DNA from: JAVVEH01 sp032251435
Lineage (GTDB): Bacteria; Verrucomicrobiota; Lentisphaeria; Oligosphaerales; MVZH01
Direction: 5' to 3'
DNA: 64,000 bases
Assembly (NCBI GenBank): GCA_032251435.1
Contig: JAVVEH010000004.1
Span: 62,001-126,000 of the forward strand
Under the pieces are notes generated by a model. That model searched no databases. It was not told where the DNA came from and saw nothing but the letters and a program-made list of their open reading frames with translations. This document shows, in pieces, positions 1 to 7,765 of the stretch. The translations under genes were made by a program, and so were the position numbers. Position 1 is the first letter of the stretch. Every line of letters begins with the position of its first letter.

Positions 1-146
1 CGCGCCTTGACCGCCAGCGCCTGCCGCAAAAACATCATACCACCGAAACGCTCCACTTGGTACCGGTTGCGGTTCAACAAATGGATGGCGATTGGCACGG
101 CGGCGAAAAGCATGCCAAAGAGCAAAATAGGATTTAACAGCGTCAT
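1..146 (-). CDS. BatA-domain membrane protein, N-terminal fragment
   Basis: Reading leftward from an ATG at 146, the first 48 codons give a hydrophobic start (MTLLNPILLFGMLFAAVP) followed by IAIHLLNRNRY and a GGMMFLRQ segment. This is the signature of the BatA/aerotolerance-regulator N-terminal domain (two membrane helices with an I-H-L-L-N-R turn), found on membrane proteins that often also carry a VWA domain. The gene runs off the left edge, so its C-terminal domains are unknown. It lies 33 bp downstream of the FmdB-like gene on the same strand and is probably co-transcribed with it. The family assignment rests on this short N-terminus only. Confidence 0.6.
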   Translation of the reverse strand, partial: MTLLNPILLFGMLFAAVPIAIHLLNRNRYQVERFGGMMFLRQALAVKA

Positions 147-179
147 AAACGATCCATTCACCGGCGGCGCCGGCAACGG

Positions 180-671
180 TCAAAGGGAATACATGCCATC
201 ATCATAACTTGGGCCGCCGCCCATAGCCCCTCCCATGCCACCCGGGTCGTCATCAAGCAGATCCCCCATGTCTTCCTCGATTTTATCCGGATCTTCGCCG
301 GCCTCCAAACGGCGGACGGCTTCCTCCATTTCCGGATCCAGACATTCTCCGGACACCTCACTCATTTTCCGCATGAGCGCTCCCAATTGCCGGGGATCAT
401 TCTCATCCATTGACTCCGCCGCGGCCATGAGTTTCATCATTTCCCGCTCCACCCGGGGATCATCCATCGGGTCATCCCCGCCGCCCCCGTCATCGCCCCG
501 GGCGGATTTCCGCGTCTGTCCGGAAATGGCGAAACTGGACATTACGCGGGTCATGTCCTTGCCGCCGCAGCGCGGACAGGTCGGCTGTTTCTCTTGAGCC
601 TGGGCGTGGTTTTTCACCATAAAACTGAACACCCGGTTACAGGGGACACAAAGATATTCGTAAATAGGCAC
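180..671 (-). CDS. FmdB-type zinc ribbon protein with long acidic tail
   Basis: The 163-aa product starts MPIYEYLCVPC and continues with F, then CPRCGGKDMTRVMSSFAISG. This matches the FmdB regulatory-protein zinc ribbon: two CxxC pairs about 25 residues apart and a conserved Y-E-Y start. The family is usually 70-110 aa; this one adds about 90 acidic residues (rich in D, E, M, G) ending in a Gly/Met-rich stretch. The start is GTG at 671, chosen because a GAGGAG Shine-Dalgarno lies 8 bases upstream and the family motif begins at once. Family members are zinc-binding and of uncertain function; no catalytic role should be assumed. Confidence 0.8.
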   Translation of the reverse strand: MPIYEYLCVPCNRVFSFMVKNHAQAQEKQPTCPRCGGKDMTRVMSSFAISGQTRKSARGDDGGGGDDPMDDPRVEREMMKLMAAAESMDENDPRQLGALMRKMSEVSGECLDPEMEEAVRRLEAGEDPDKIEEDMGDLLDDDPGGMGGAMGGGPSYDDGMYSL

Positions 672-974
672 GGGCGAAACTCCTCAGGGCTATGGCCGGT
701 ATGAAAATTAATTGAATAGCACTATAACTCCGTCTCCGAAAGCCTCAAGGCCTGCCTAAAAGATGTCTTTACTGGAAGGCGGTTGGCACTGCCGTCATGA
801 ACAACGCCCGGCGCCGGCCGGGGTAATCAGCCGGCTGGCACCCGGGAATTACCCGCTGCAGGTTTTGATTTCCCGATTTAATGAACCACAGTATGCCATG
901 GTGATCTCGCGGGTTTAAAGTTGAAGTCCAGACTGCCGGGGCATTGCTCAAGCTTTATTAAGTAGGTAAACCAC
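672..974. other. Intergenic region between divergent genes
   Basis: About 300 bases separate the minus-strand zinc ribbon gene from the plus-strand lipoprotein gene. It contains the GAGGAG ribosome site of the former and a GC-rich near-palindrome around 808-841. I see no convincing ORF or RNA gene. It should hold promoters for both directions, but no clear -35/-10 pair stands out. Confidence 0.5.
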
Positions 975-3422
975 ATGATGAAACGCTTCATTCGTCTGCA
1001 ACTGCCAGCCACACTATTTGCCATTCTTCTCGGGGCACTTTTATGCTCCTGCGCTTCCAGTGACCGGGCATTCCGCATCTCACCATTTAGCAGTGGCAAT
1101 ACGATGAGTGCCGAACGCGTCAATCTATGGCCACTGGCATATCATGATGCCGAGGCAACCTCTGTGCTTTGGCCGGTCATCGATATTGATGACAAGGGAT
1201 TTGCCATCCGACCCTTATTTAACAAAGACGAGCATAACTATTCTATTCTCTTTCCTCTTTGTGCCTGGAACCCGGAACACCGTGACGGCTGGCTGGGGAC
1301 GTGTTACTGGGATGGTGGGGAATATGGTGTCTTCCCCCTCTTTCACAGAGGGAATCTGTTTAAATATGCGGGGCCGGTTTGGTGGTCAAAGAACAAGGAT
1401 GTGGTCAAAAGCGCAGGGGTTTTCCCGGCCATGGCCTGGAACCGGAACCGGGGACACTGGGTGCTGCCTCTTTACCGCTGGCAGGATTGGCATGATAATG
1501 GGAACAAGCTGACACTGGGTTTAGGCGCCCTGGCTTTTGTTGAGAAAAGGCCCCAAGAATCTAATTTCCACATGTTGCCAATCGGCACATTTCTGAACAG
1601 CTATTATACAAAAGACGAAACCAACGAGACAAAAAAACTCCGGAAAAAAGATAATTATTATCTCTGGGGAACCACACGCTTTTTTACCAATACGGATGCC
1701 ACCTCCTGGCACATCTGGCCGCTGGCCGGTGTCATGCGTCATCAACGAAACACATTCTCCGATCCACTTTTCAAGATGAATCTCGTCAATAGCTACCGTT
1801 ATGACGACGAATTCAGTTTGTTTGTCACCCCTCTCTGGGGAAAAACCCAGACCAAAAAGGAGACGATCACATCAGCTCTACCCCTGTATTATCAGAAGGA
1901 GAGCGGCGACAGATCTTCCACCAACGTGCTACTCCTTTCGGGATATCGCCAATCCGCTGAATGGAAAGAATGGTACCTGATTCCCTTTATTAACAGATTA
2001 TCCGGGACCGACAAGCCCCGGAGCGATTCATTAACCAACTACCTGGCCTTCTTTTCTTCGGGGAACACCCCGCAGCACACATACATGCGCCTGGGCTGGG
2101 GATTCCTATACAGTCATGAAAAGGAGATTGAGAAAGACGGCACATCGAAAGGAAATAGTTTTTTGACTCTTTATCAGCAGTCAAGCTATCAGGCAAATGA
2201 TGACGGTCTGAATCGAATGGACCAATTTAGTCCCTACCATTGGGCGCAACCCCATCGGCTGCTGCAAAGCACCTCTTTTAAACTGCTGCCTCTTGTCATT
2301 TCCGAAAAATCAACCTATAAGCAGGAAAGCAGACCACTGTTAGCCAGACAGTTGGCCAACAACTGGCAAAGTCGAGTCTTGAATGCCCGGAGAAATGACA
2401 GTCAAGGCAAACTTGATGCCCTCGAAAACAGACTCAAAGCCTGTCTCGAAAAAAATCAGGAGGCAACGGCCATTCTTAACCGGCTCAAGCCGGGAATGAC
2501 ACCTCAGGAAAAAGTTGATACCGTTCAGGAAGCGATGATCGCCTACGCCCAAAATAAGACGGATGTTTACACCCGGTCAAACTTTCAGATCCCACTCGTT
2601 TTTAAGACAGAGAAATCGTTGAACACCCAGAAGAAATCGTTTTTCGTTTTAATGAATAGTCGATCATATAATCAGGACGAAGACACCTTATTCGACCGTT
2701 GGGCCCTCTGGAATTGGCAGCAGATGAATCAGGGGCCACTCCAGTCAAAAAACATGTCGGTTTTCCCTTTCTGGTTTCACCGCAAAGCAACAAATTTAAG
2801 GATCACGAATTGGGATGATGAGCTTACAGAAGCCGTGAGAGACTGGCGGCAATCAGATATCGCTCTGACAAGAAACGGATGGAACATACCCGCTTCCGGT
2901 ATTGACAAATTTTCTGCAGAACAGAAACAATTGATCAATGTATTGGAACAATATCCTGAAATATCAGAAGAGGTCACGCGTGCGAAATCCGCAGACAACG
3001 TGGATGCCCAGGCCATTATCCTCTATGAGACGGTCAAAAAACTGGCAAAAGCCAAAAGTGAAACCTATCCATCGTCCTCCACGCACATCCCCCTGGTATT
3101 TAAATTCTCGCATACAGGAGAAACGAACCGCTGGAGTTTTCTGCTGGGCATGGCAAATGGAAATCGTCAGGGCGATCAAACAAAAATCAGTGTTTTACGG
3201 TACTTATACAGACGCGAGAAAACACCAGACAGTATCTACCGCGACTTTTTCCCGTTTTTTACCTGGAACAGCACAATCAGTTCGTCAAATAAAACGAACG
3301 AACAATCAGCAGACAACCAGTTGGCAAACAGTGATTTTTCATTTCTCTGGCACGTTTTTCACCTGCGCAAAGAAAATGGCAAACGCTCGGGCCACTTCCT
3401 GTTTTTCCCTTTTGGGAAATAA
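975..3422 (+). CDS. Large repeat-rich outer-envelope lipoprotein, unknown function
   Basis: The 815-aa product begins with charged residues and a hydrophobic stretch ending LLCSC, a signal-peptidase II lipobox with the acylated Cys near residue 26. The mature protein repeats short aromatic blocks such as LWPLAY, LWPVID, IRPLF, VFPLF, VLPLYRW and FPFFTW. Each is an F/L/W-x-P-L/F beta-strand-like unit spaced roughly 15-40 residues apart. A charged, helix-prone insertion lies around residues 455-525 and another around 640-700. This suggests a large beta-repeat lipoprotein at the outer membrane. I do not recognise a named family. It stands alone, divergent from the zinc ribbon gene. Confidence 0.75.
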   Translation: MMKRFIRLQLPATLFAILLGALLCSCASSDRAFRISPFSSGNTMSAERVNLWPLAYHDAEATSVLWPVIDIDDKGFAIRPLFNKDEHNYSILFPLCAWNPEHRDGWLGTCYWDGGEYGVFPLFHRGNLFKYAGPVWWSKNKDVVKSAGVFPAMAWNRNRGHWVLPLYRWQDWHDNGNKLTLGLGALAFVEKRPQESNFHMLPIGTFLNSYYTKDETNETKKLRKKDNYYLWGTTRFFTNTDATSWHIWPLAGVMRHQRNTFSDPLFKMNLVNSYRYDDEFSLFVTPLWGKTQTKKETITSALPLYYQKESGDRSSTNVLLLSGYRQSAEWKEWYLIPFINRLSGTDKPRSDSLTNYLAFFSSGNTPQHTYMRLGWGFLYSHEKEIEKDGTSKGNSFLTLYQQSSYQANDDGLNRMDQFSPYHWAQPHRLLQSTSFKLLPLVISEKSTYKQESRPLLARQLANNWQSRVLNARRNDSQGKLDALENRLKACLEKNQEATAILNRLKPGMTPQEKVDTVQEAMIAYAQNKTDVYTRSNFQIPLVFKTEKSLNTQKKSFFVLMNSRSYNQDEDTLFDRWALWNWQQMNQGPLQSKNMSVFPFWFHRKATNLRITNWDDELTEAVRDWRQSDIALTRNGWNIPASGIDKFSAEQKQLINVLEQYPEISEEVTRAKSADNVDAQAIILYETVKKLAKAKSETYPSSSTHIPLVFKFSHTGETNRWSFLLGMANGNRQGDQTKISVLRYLYRREKTPDSIYRDFFPFFTWNSTISSSNKTNEQSADNQLANSDFSFLWHVFHLRKENGKRSGHFLFFPFGK

Positions 3423-3499
3423 AAGGCGTGAGACGTGAAAGCGTGGAAAGCGCCTGCCCGCCTCATTGCATAGCTTTGGGCGGGTGAAAAGCGTGAAAA

Positions 3500-3526
3500 G
3501 TCGTTGAAGTCGTTGAAGTCGTTAAA
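3500..3526. repeat. Three tandem copies of a 9-mer
   Basis: GTCGTTGAA occurs at 3500-3508 and 3509-3517, and as GTCGTTAAA at 3518-3526. The block sits in the gap downstream of the lipoprotein gene, with no coding context. Confidence 0.8.
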
Positions 3527-3569
3527 ACCGCGGGAAAGATTTGGAGCGCGCGTGTCCTCACGCGCATCC

Positions 3570-3703
3570 GTGTGAATTGGCCGGGAGGTCTTGGCTGGTT
3601 GAGACGGTGTCGATTGGCGGAAAAATCCCACCAGGACGGGACGGCTTGATTGACGGGGCGGATGGTCGCGGGGACGCGACCGGTCCAAGGCGTGTGAATT
3701 GGC
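3570..3703. repeat. Direct repeat GTGTGAATTGGC, two copies
   Basis: The 12-mer is present at 3570-3581 and 3692-3703, about 122 bases apart. Each copy is followed by a G/C-rich stretch containing GGTCTTGG or CTGTCTTGC. It may be the remnant of an interspersed intergenic repeat; no transposase lies nearby. Confidence 0.5.
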
Positions 3704-3741
3704 AAGGCCGCCTGTCTTGCGTTCAAGCTATGCGAGCCCGC

Positions 3742-3769
3742 TTGAGAATTGGTCGTCGCAGGTTATCTT
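3742..3769 (+). promoter_or_regulatory. Candidate sigma-70-like promoter for aroB
   Basis: TTGAGA (3742-3747), a 16-base spacer, then TATCTT (3764-3769), about 67 bases before the aroB start. Confidence 0.4.
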
Positions 3770-3790
3770 AAGGCGAAAATCAGTCGCCGG

Positions 3791-3812
3791 CCCGGTGCTT
3801 CGCCGGGTTTTT
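3791..3812 (+). terminator. Intrinsic-terminator-like hairpin just upstream of aroB
   Basis: CCCGGTG pairs with CGCCGGG (one G-T pair) around a CTT loop and is followed by five T residues. It lies between the candidate promoter and the aroB start codon. It could end transcription from upstream or act as an attenuator of aroB. Confidence 0.5.
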
Positions 3813-3835
3813 CATTGTCACAGGATTTCACCGCC

Positions 3836-4876
3836 ATGGTCACTCCCATCATCGTCACCGGCAGTCTTCGGGAATCCGCCATCCTGGTTGGCGGAAAACT
3901 CGCGGATCTGGCCCGGCATATTCCCCCGAATGCCAGCCACGTGTTTATCATCACGGATAAGACTGTCAACCGCCTTTACGGCGATCACTTCCCGGACAGC
4001 GCCACCGTGATTGAAATCGGCCTGGGGGAAGACCATAAAACACTGGCCACTATGGAGAGCATTTTCCAAGCCCTGATCGCCGCGGGAGCGGACCGGCAGG
4101 CCTTTATCGTCGGTATTGGCGGGGGAATTGTCTGTGATGTCGCGGGATTCGCGGCATCGACTTATATGCGGGGCATTGATTTCGGCTTTGTGTCCACCAC
4201 CCTGCTGGCTCAAGTCGATGCCAGCGTCGGCGGTAAAAACGGGGTCAATTTGGACAGGTATAAAAACATTGTCGGCACCTTTAACCAACCCCGGTTCGTC
4301 ATCTGTGACACGGAGATGTTGACCACCTTGCCGCCGGATGACGTCTGTTGCGGTTTCGCGGAAATTGTCAAACACATGTTGATCGCCGACGCCCCCATGC
4401 TGGACTGGCTGGAGAGTCGGATTGACCAGGCGCTGGCTCTCGAGCCGGCCGTCATCAACCGCCTGGTGGAGCATTCCGTGAAGATTAAAGCCGCGGTGGT
4501 CAACAAGGATGAGAAAGAAGCCGGCGAACGGCGGAAATTGAACTTCGGGCACACACTGGGACACGCGGTGGAAAAATTGACCGGTGTGCCGCATGGCCAG
4601 GCGGTCGCTCTGGGCATGGTCGCGGCGGCGAAACTTTCGCAATTGCGGGGCTTATTGACCACGGATGACGTGAACCGGATTGTCGCCATCCTTGAGAAAT
4701 TAAATCTTCCCGCCACGCTCGGCGCCACTCCCGCCAATTTACTGGAAACCATGACCCACGACAAAAAGCGGGAAGGTGACGGCGTGCGTTTTGTGTTGCT
4801 GGACGGTATCGGCCGGGCCGTCATCGAACTCATCAGCTTCGCCGAACTTGGCCGTGTTCTGGATCAAATGGTTTAA
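3836..4876 (+). CDS. aroB: 3-dehydroquinate synthase
   Basis: AroB converts DAHP to 3-dehydroquinate, the second step of the shikimate pathway, using NAD+ and a divalent metal in the cytoplasm. The product (346 aa, normal for the family) has the glycine-rich GGGIVCDVAGFAASTYMRG segment, STTLLAQVDASVGGKNGVN, KNIVGTFNQP and the metal-binding NFGHTLGHAVE motif near residue 240. An ATG at 3836 fits the family N-terminus; the reading frame stays open upstream to 3749, but that part is unrelated leader sequence. The shikimate-kinase fusion gene follows after 4 bases and is probably co-transcribed, so consecutive pathway enzymes sit in one operon. Confidence 0.95.
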   Translation: MVTPIIVTGSLRESAILVGGKLADLARHIPPNASHVFIITDKTVNRLYGDHFPDSATVIEIGLGEDHKTLATMESIFQALIAAGADRQAFIVGIGGGIVCDVAGFAASTYMRGIDFGFVSTTLLAQVDASVGGKNGVNLDRYKNIVGTFNQPRFVICDTEMLTTLPPDDVCCGFAEIVKHMLIADAPMLDWLESRIDQALALEPAVINRLVEHSVKIKAAVVNKDEKEAGERRKLNFGHTLGHAVEKLTGVPHGQAVALGMVAAAKLSQLRGLLTTDDVNRIVAILEKLNLPATLGATPANLLETMTHDKKREGDGVRFVLLDGIGRAVIELISFAELGRVLDQMV

Positions 4877-4880
4877 AACG

Positions 4881-5840
4881 ATGACTGACACCCCGCCCAT
4901 CCTTCTCGCTGTGACAGGAAACCCCGTTCTCTCGAACAAAACGCCCCAGATGATCAACGCCGCCCTGAGGCAGGTCGGCAGACCGGGGCAGTGTCTGCGG
5001 CTCGCCGCGGACTCCGCGGAAGAGGCGGTCCAGTTGGCGCGGCTTCTGGATGTTCAGGGGCTGAGTGTCACCTCCCCCTTTGAGCGGGACATTCTTCCTT
5101 TACTCAGCGCGGTGGACGCGTCGGCCGCGGCCGCGGGAACGGCCAATGTCGTCACGGTCGGCGACACAGGCTTGACCGGTTTCCATGTCGAGCCTGGGAA
5201 TGACTCTAGTGAGATCGCCAGGCCATTCGATTGGGCCGGGGCGGCTTTCGCCCGCATGATTCAAGACACCGCCTATCCCCGGGACATTATGGCCGAAGCG
5301 CTGGAACTGCACACCAAAGGATTCCCGGGACGCGTCGCCCTCATTGGGTTCATGGGCTGTGGCAAAACCCGGAATGGCCGCCGGTTGGCCCGCGAAACCG
5401 GCTGGGCTTTCAAAGATATGGACAGCGCCATTGAGCAGACCGCCGGACGCTCCATCCCCGACATTTTTCAAACCGACGGCGAGGAAGCCTTCCGGAAACT
5501 GGAGACTCAGGTTCTGGAAACCCTGGCCAGTTCCATTGAGACCGTGGTTTCCTGCGGCGGGGGCGTGGTCACCCGTCCGGAGAACCGCCGGTTGTTACAA
5601 AAACATTTTCTCTGCGTCTGGTTAGTAGCCTCCATGGACACCATCATCGCCCGCACGACCGGAAGCGACCGCCCATTACTGGCCTGTGAAAATCCCCGGG
5701 CCAAAGCGGAGGCGCTTTATCAAGACCGCCGGATGATGTACGCGGCCTGCGCGGATCTCGTTGTCTCCACCGAGCCAACCTGCCGACGGCAAGCCGATGA
5801 GAAAATTCACGCTGAAATCGCCGCGGCCTTTCCAGAATGA
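4881..5840 (+). CDS. aroK: Shikimate kinase fused to a degenerate shikimate-dehydrogenase-like domain
   Basis: Residues about 150-319 are a shikimate kinase, which phosphorylates shikimate with ATP. They carry the P-loop GFMGCGKT (about 156-163), KDMDSAIE, FRKLE, the shikimate-binding SCGGGVV and the lid arginine in GSDRPLL. Residues about 1-105 resemble the AroE substrate-binding domain: GNPVLSNKTPQMINAAL, then GLSVTSPFERDILPLL and TGFHVE. AroE normally has N-V-T-x-P-x-K and G-x-N-T-D; here the catalytic Lys is Glu and the Asp is Glu. No NADP-binding Rossmann domain follows. The N-terminus is therefore probably a non-catalytic relic or substrate-binding module. It follows aroB by 4 bases. 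Confidence 0.88.
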   Translation: MTDTPPILLAVTGNPVLSNKTPQMINAALRQVGRPGQCLRLAADSAEEAVQLARLLDVQGLSVTSPFERDILPLLSAVDASAAAAGTANVVTVGDTGLTGFHVEPGNDSSEIARPFDWAGAAFARMIQDTAYPRDIMAEALELHTKGFPGRVALIGFMGCGKTRNGRRLARETGWAFKDMDSAIEQTAGRSIPDIFQTDGEEAFRKLETQVLETLASSIETVVSCGGGVVTRPENRRLLQKHFLCVWLVASMDTIIARTTGSDRPLLACENPRAKAEALYQDRRMMYAACADLVVSTEPTCRRQADEKIHAEIAAAFPE

Positions 5841-5957
5841 CACCATGGCGGGAGATCAAAATCCCGGAATCCCGGATGGCTCAAAGTCTTTCCGAAGAAC
5901 TTGCACTGGCCCTCTATTGCGGTTTGTCAGTTGTAGGTTGTCGCTGTCGCGAGTTAA

Positions 5958-6161
5958 CGTCCGCTTTCACCGGCGGAGGAACGATGCGCGCCGGTGCAAA
6001 CGGCGGACATTGCGCCGACCCTTCTCGATCTGGCCGGGCTGCGGCCGGATGCGGGATGCCAGCGCCGTGATGAAGGATTTTCAGAAGCATTTTACGACCT
6101 GGTTCAACCGGACACGGCCGCATGGACGGCGCGGCGGGTTGTGGGCTGGCCGGTGTTTTGA
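5958..6161 (+). pseudogene. Possible C-terminal fragment of a sulfatase-like gene
   Basis: One frame, bounded upstream by a stop at 5955, reads VQTADIAPTLLDLAGLRPDAG and ends at TGA 6159-6161. The D-I-A-P-T-L-L-D-L-A-G string is typical of the C-terminal part of arylsulfatase-family alkaline-phosphatase-fold enzymes. No start or catalytic N-terminus is present, so it is at best a remnant. The match is short, so confidence is modest. Confidence 0.35.
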
Positions 6162-6343
6162 CCAGTCGGCGCCGCATGCGTCACTGGACGGAGGGCGCGA
6201 TAATCGATTCCAAGCTGTTTGTGAAGACCATGACGGCGGAATTCTACGGAGATGAGCGGGCGGAGAAGAAGCGTCTTGATGATTCAGGCGCGGATCTTCT
6301 ATCCTTTCGGAAGTTAAGGACTCAATATCTTTGTTACAAGTAA
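6158..6343 (+). pseudogene. C-terminal remnant of a REP-associated tyrosine transposase
   Basis: The frame ending at 6343 contains RRRMRHWTEGAIIDSKLFV, an acidic stretch and LLSFRKLRTQYL. This resembles the C-terminal tail of RAYT/Y1-type transposases (R-x-R-Y/H-x-T-D/E-G-x-x-I/L-G/D-S-x-x-F-V ... L-x-x-L-R-x-L-R). The HUH and catalytic Tyr region is absent, so this is a dead fragment. Confidence 0.5.
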
Positions 6344-6372
6344 GTTAGAATCATGTTTCAGCCCCTCCAAGC

Positions 6373-6401
6373 TTGCGAAAAGGCATTTAAACGTGTATAT
6401 T
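6373..6401 (+). promoter_or_regulatory. Candidate sigma-70-like promoter for the SAP-motif gene
   Basis: TTGCGA (6373-6378), a 17-base spacer and TATATT (6396-6401) lie about 128 bases before the start at 6529, leaving a leader of roughly 120 nt. Confidence 0.5.
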
Positions 6402-6528
6402 AAGCGCGGTTTCAGAAACGATTGACAGCTCGAAAACATCCGAGACAGCATCCGGCCTGAAGCCGGTCCGCGGTCAGTGGTTTGTTTTACTGACTCAATA
6501 CGAGCGATTTAAAAAAGGAGTGGCGAAG

Positions 6529-6702
6529 ATGAAAATGATCGATGTGCGCGAGAAAGCGAAGAAAATGGGTCTTAAAGCCAACGGCGGCAAGGCCGCTGTC
6601 ATCACGCGTATTCAAGAAGCCGAAGGCAACGAGCCGTGTTTCGGGACCCGGACTACCTGTCCGCAGATGAACTGTTGCTGGCGGGAAGATTGTATTAAGT
6701 AA
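6529..6702 (+). CDS. Small SAP-motif protein with Cys-rich tail
   Basis: The 57-aa product starts MKMIDVREKAKKMGLKANGG and continues KAAVITRIQEAEG, a SAP-like helix-extension-helix motif, a fold usually linked to nucleic-acid binding. The C-terminal 20 residues contain five Cys (C-x6-C, then N-C-C and D-C), which may bind metal. AAAGGAG at 6514-6520 sits 8 bases before ATG 6529. A GTG at 6520 is also in frame but overlaps that ribosome site. The gene is monocistronic, with its own promoter and terminator. Its role is unknown. Confidence 0.8.
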   Translation: MKMIDVREKAKKMGLKANGGKAAVITRIQEAEGNEPCFGTRTTCPQMNCCWREDCIK

Positions 6703-6717
6703 ACTGGCTGTCACCAA

Positions 6718-6751
6718 ACAGGCGCCCCGTATGGGGTGTCTGTTTTTTTTT
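6718..6751 (+). terminator. Intrinsic terminator after the SAP-motif gene
   Basis: An 11-bp stem (6718-6728 with 6733-6743, including G-T pairs) closes a GTAT loop and is followed by nine T residues. It isolates this gene from the Tad locus. Confidence 0.85.
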
Positions 6752-6852
6752 ATGATTTCACTTGCATTCATCGTCACCTTCCGTTAGTTTACGGATAAAA
6801 ATTTCTGTTGAAGACCGTGGATGACCACTTTCGACGACACAAACACTGTTCC

Positions 6853-6874
6853 GTTCACGCTTTTGGACGTGAAC
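6853..6874. promoter_or_regulatory. Perfect 7-bp dyad upstream of the first pilin gene
   Basis: GTTCACG (6853-6859) and CGTGAAC (6868-6874) are separated by 8 bases, 33 bases before the pilin start. This could be a regulator-binding operator or a leader hairpin controlling the Tad locus. Confidence 0.4.
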
Positions 6875-6907
6875 TCACATAAACCAGACAACAAATAGGT
6901 GATTCGA

Positions 6908-7213
6908 ATGAGAAGTAAAACAAGACTTGAACGGATGAAGAGAAGTCGCCTCGGCCGCGTGGCCATCCGCCTCTTTGGCGACGAAAAAGGCGCGGTGATG
7001 ATGGAGTACGTCATCCTGGCTGTGTTGATCGCCGCCGCCGCGGTCGTGGCTGTCGCCATGTTTGGTAAAACCATTGTCGGCATGTTTGATGTCGCGGGCA
7101 AAGGGGCCACCGGCGACCATAGCGGTGCGAAAACGACCTTGGATCAAACTCAGGTGGAGCAAGACCAAAGCGCGCAAGACGCGAAAACCTATCACGACAG
7201 CATGCACAAATAA
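6908..7213 (+). CDS. Flp-type IVb pilin, copy 1
   Basis: Flp pilins are cleaved by the prepilin peptidase and polymerise into the Tad pilus. This 101-aa protein has a basic leader, then G28 followed by AVMMEYVILAVLI. This is the type IVb processing site (Gly at -1, Glu at +5, Tyr at +6), followed by a hydrophobic polymerisation helix. The remaining 50 residues are hydrophilic, longer than in minimal Flp pilins, and end KTYHDSMHK. AGGTGA at 6897-6902 selects ATG 6908 over GTG 6899. It is the first gene of the Tad locus and the closest relative of the pilin gene at 9922. Confidence 0.9.
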   Translation: MRSKTRLERMKRSRLGRVAIRLFGDEKGAVMMEYVILAVLIAAAAVVAVAMFGKTIVGMFDVAGKGATGDHSGAKTTLDQTQVEQDQSAQDAKTYHDSMHK

Positions 7214-7243
7214 GCGGGGGTTACCCGTTTTTGAAGGTAAAAC

Positions 7244-7762
7244 ATGCTGCTGACGCTTGTCATGATATGGTTGCTGGCTCTGTGCTGGAAAGACTGGCGT
7301 GAACGGCGGTTGCCCAACTGGCTGACGCTTGGCGGGGCGGCGGTGGCGCTGGTCTGGCGTTTAGGCTATGGCGGTGGCGGACTGTTTCTTGACGGTTTCG
7401 CCACCGCCTGTCTGGCCGGTTTTTTTCTGTTCATTCCCTTTCTGCTCCATGGAGCCGGTGGAGGTGATGTGAAAATGATGTTCGCGGCGGGCGCTGTTGT
7501 GGGCTGGAGCAATCTGTTACCGTTGTTGCTGTTCACATCCTTTGGCGGTGTCTTGGTCATTCTTTTGATGCTGGCTTGTAAAAAACTGGACACAGCCCGG
7601 ATCCGCCATTACGCCCGTTGCGTCTTTGACTGGCGGTATGATCGCCGAAACGGAAGGGAAAATCTTCCTCCCGCGGACTCCGAGCGGGTCAGGGTGCCCT
7701 TCAGCTTAGCCATCGCCGTCGGCACATGTATTCCCTTGTTCCCACGTTTCACCGGAGGTTGA
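7244..7762 (+). CDS. cpaA: Prepilin peptidase, A24 family (CpaA/TadV)
   Basis: This membrane aspartyl protease removes the leader from Flp pilins and pseudopilins. The 172-aa sequence has several hydrophobic helices. It shows the two catalytic aspartates of the family: KDWRERRLPNWL near residue 19 and the GxGD-type GAGGGDVKMM near residue 77. The size fits the short CpaA/TadV class without the N-methyltransferase domain. It follows the first pilin gene by 30 bases and precedes the TadE-like gene by 3 bases. Confidence 0.9.
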   Translation: MLLTLVMIWLLALCWKDWRERRLPNWLTLGGAAVALVWRLGYGGGGLFLDGFATACLAGFFLFIPFLLHGAGGGDVKMMFAAGAVVGWSNLLPLLLFTSFGGVLVILLMLACKKLDTARIRHYARCVFDWRYDRRNGRENLPPADSERVRVPFSLAIAVGTCIPLFPRFTGG

Positions 7763-7765
7763 CAC

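Larger units (their letters stand above)
3423..3835. other. Intergenic region with short repeats before aroB
   Basis: This 413-base gap has no credible gene. It opens with a run of GCGTGA/GTGAAAGCG-like motifs (3427-3500), a stem CCCGCC...GGCGGG around 3460-3485, a triplicated 9-mer, and two copies of GTGTGAATTGGC. It ends with a promoter-like pair and an intrinsic-terminator-like hairpin, listed separately. Confidence 0.5.

Noticed and set aside
3818..4833. Long minus-strand frames (207 and 274 codons) inside aroB
   Set aside because: They are antisense to a gene with full family motifs; high GC keeps the opposite frames open.
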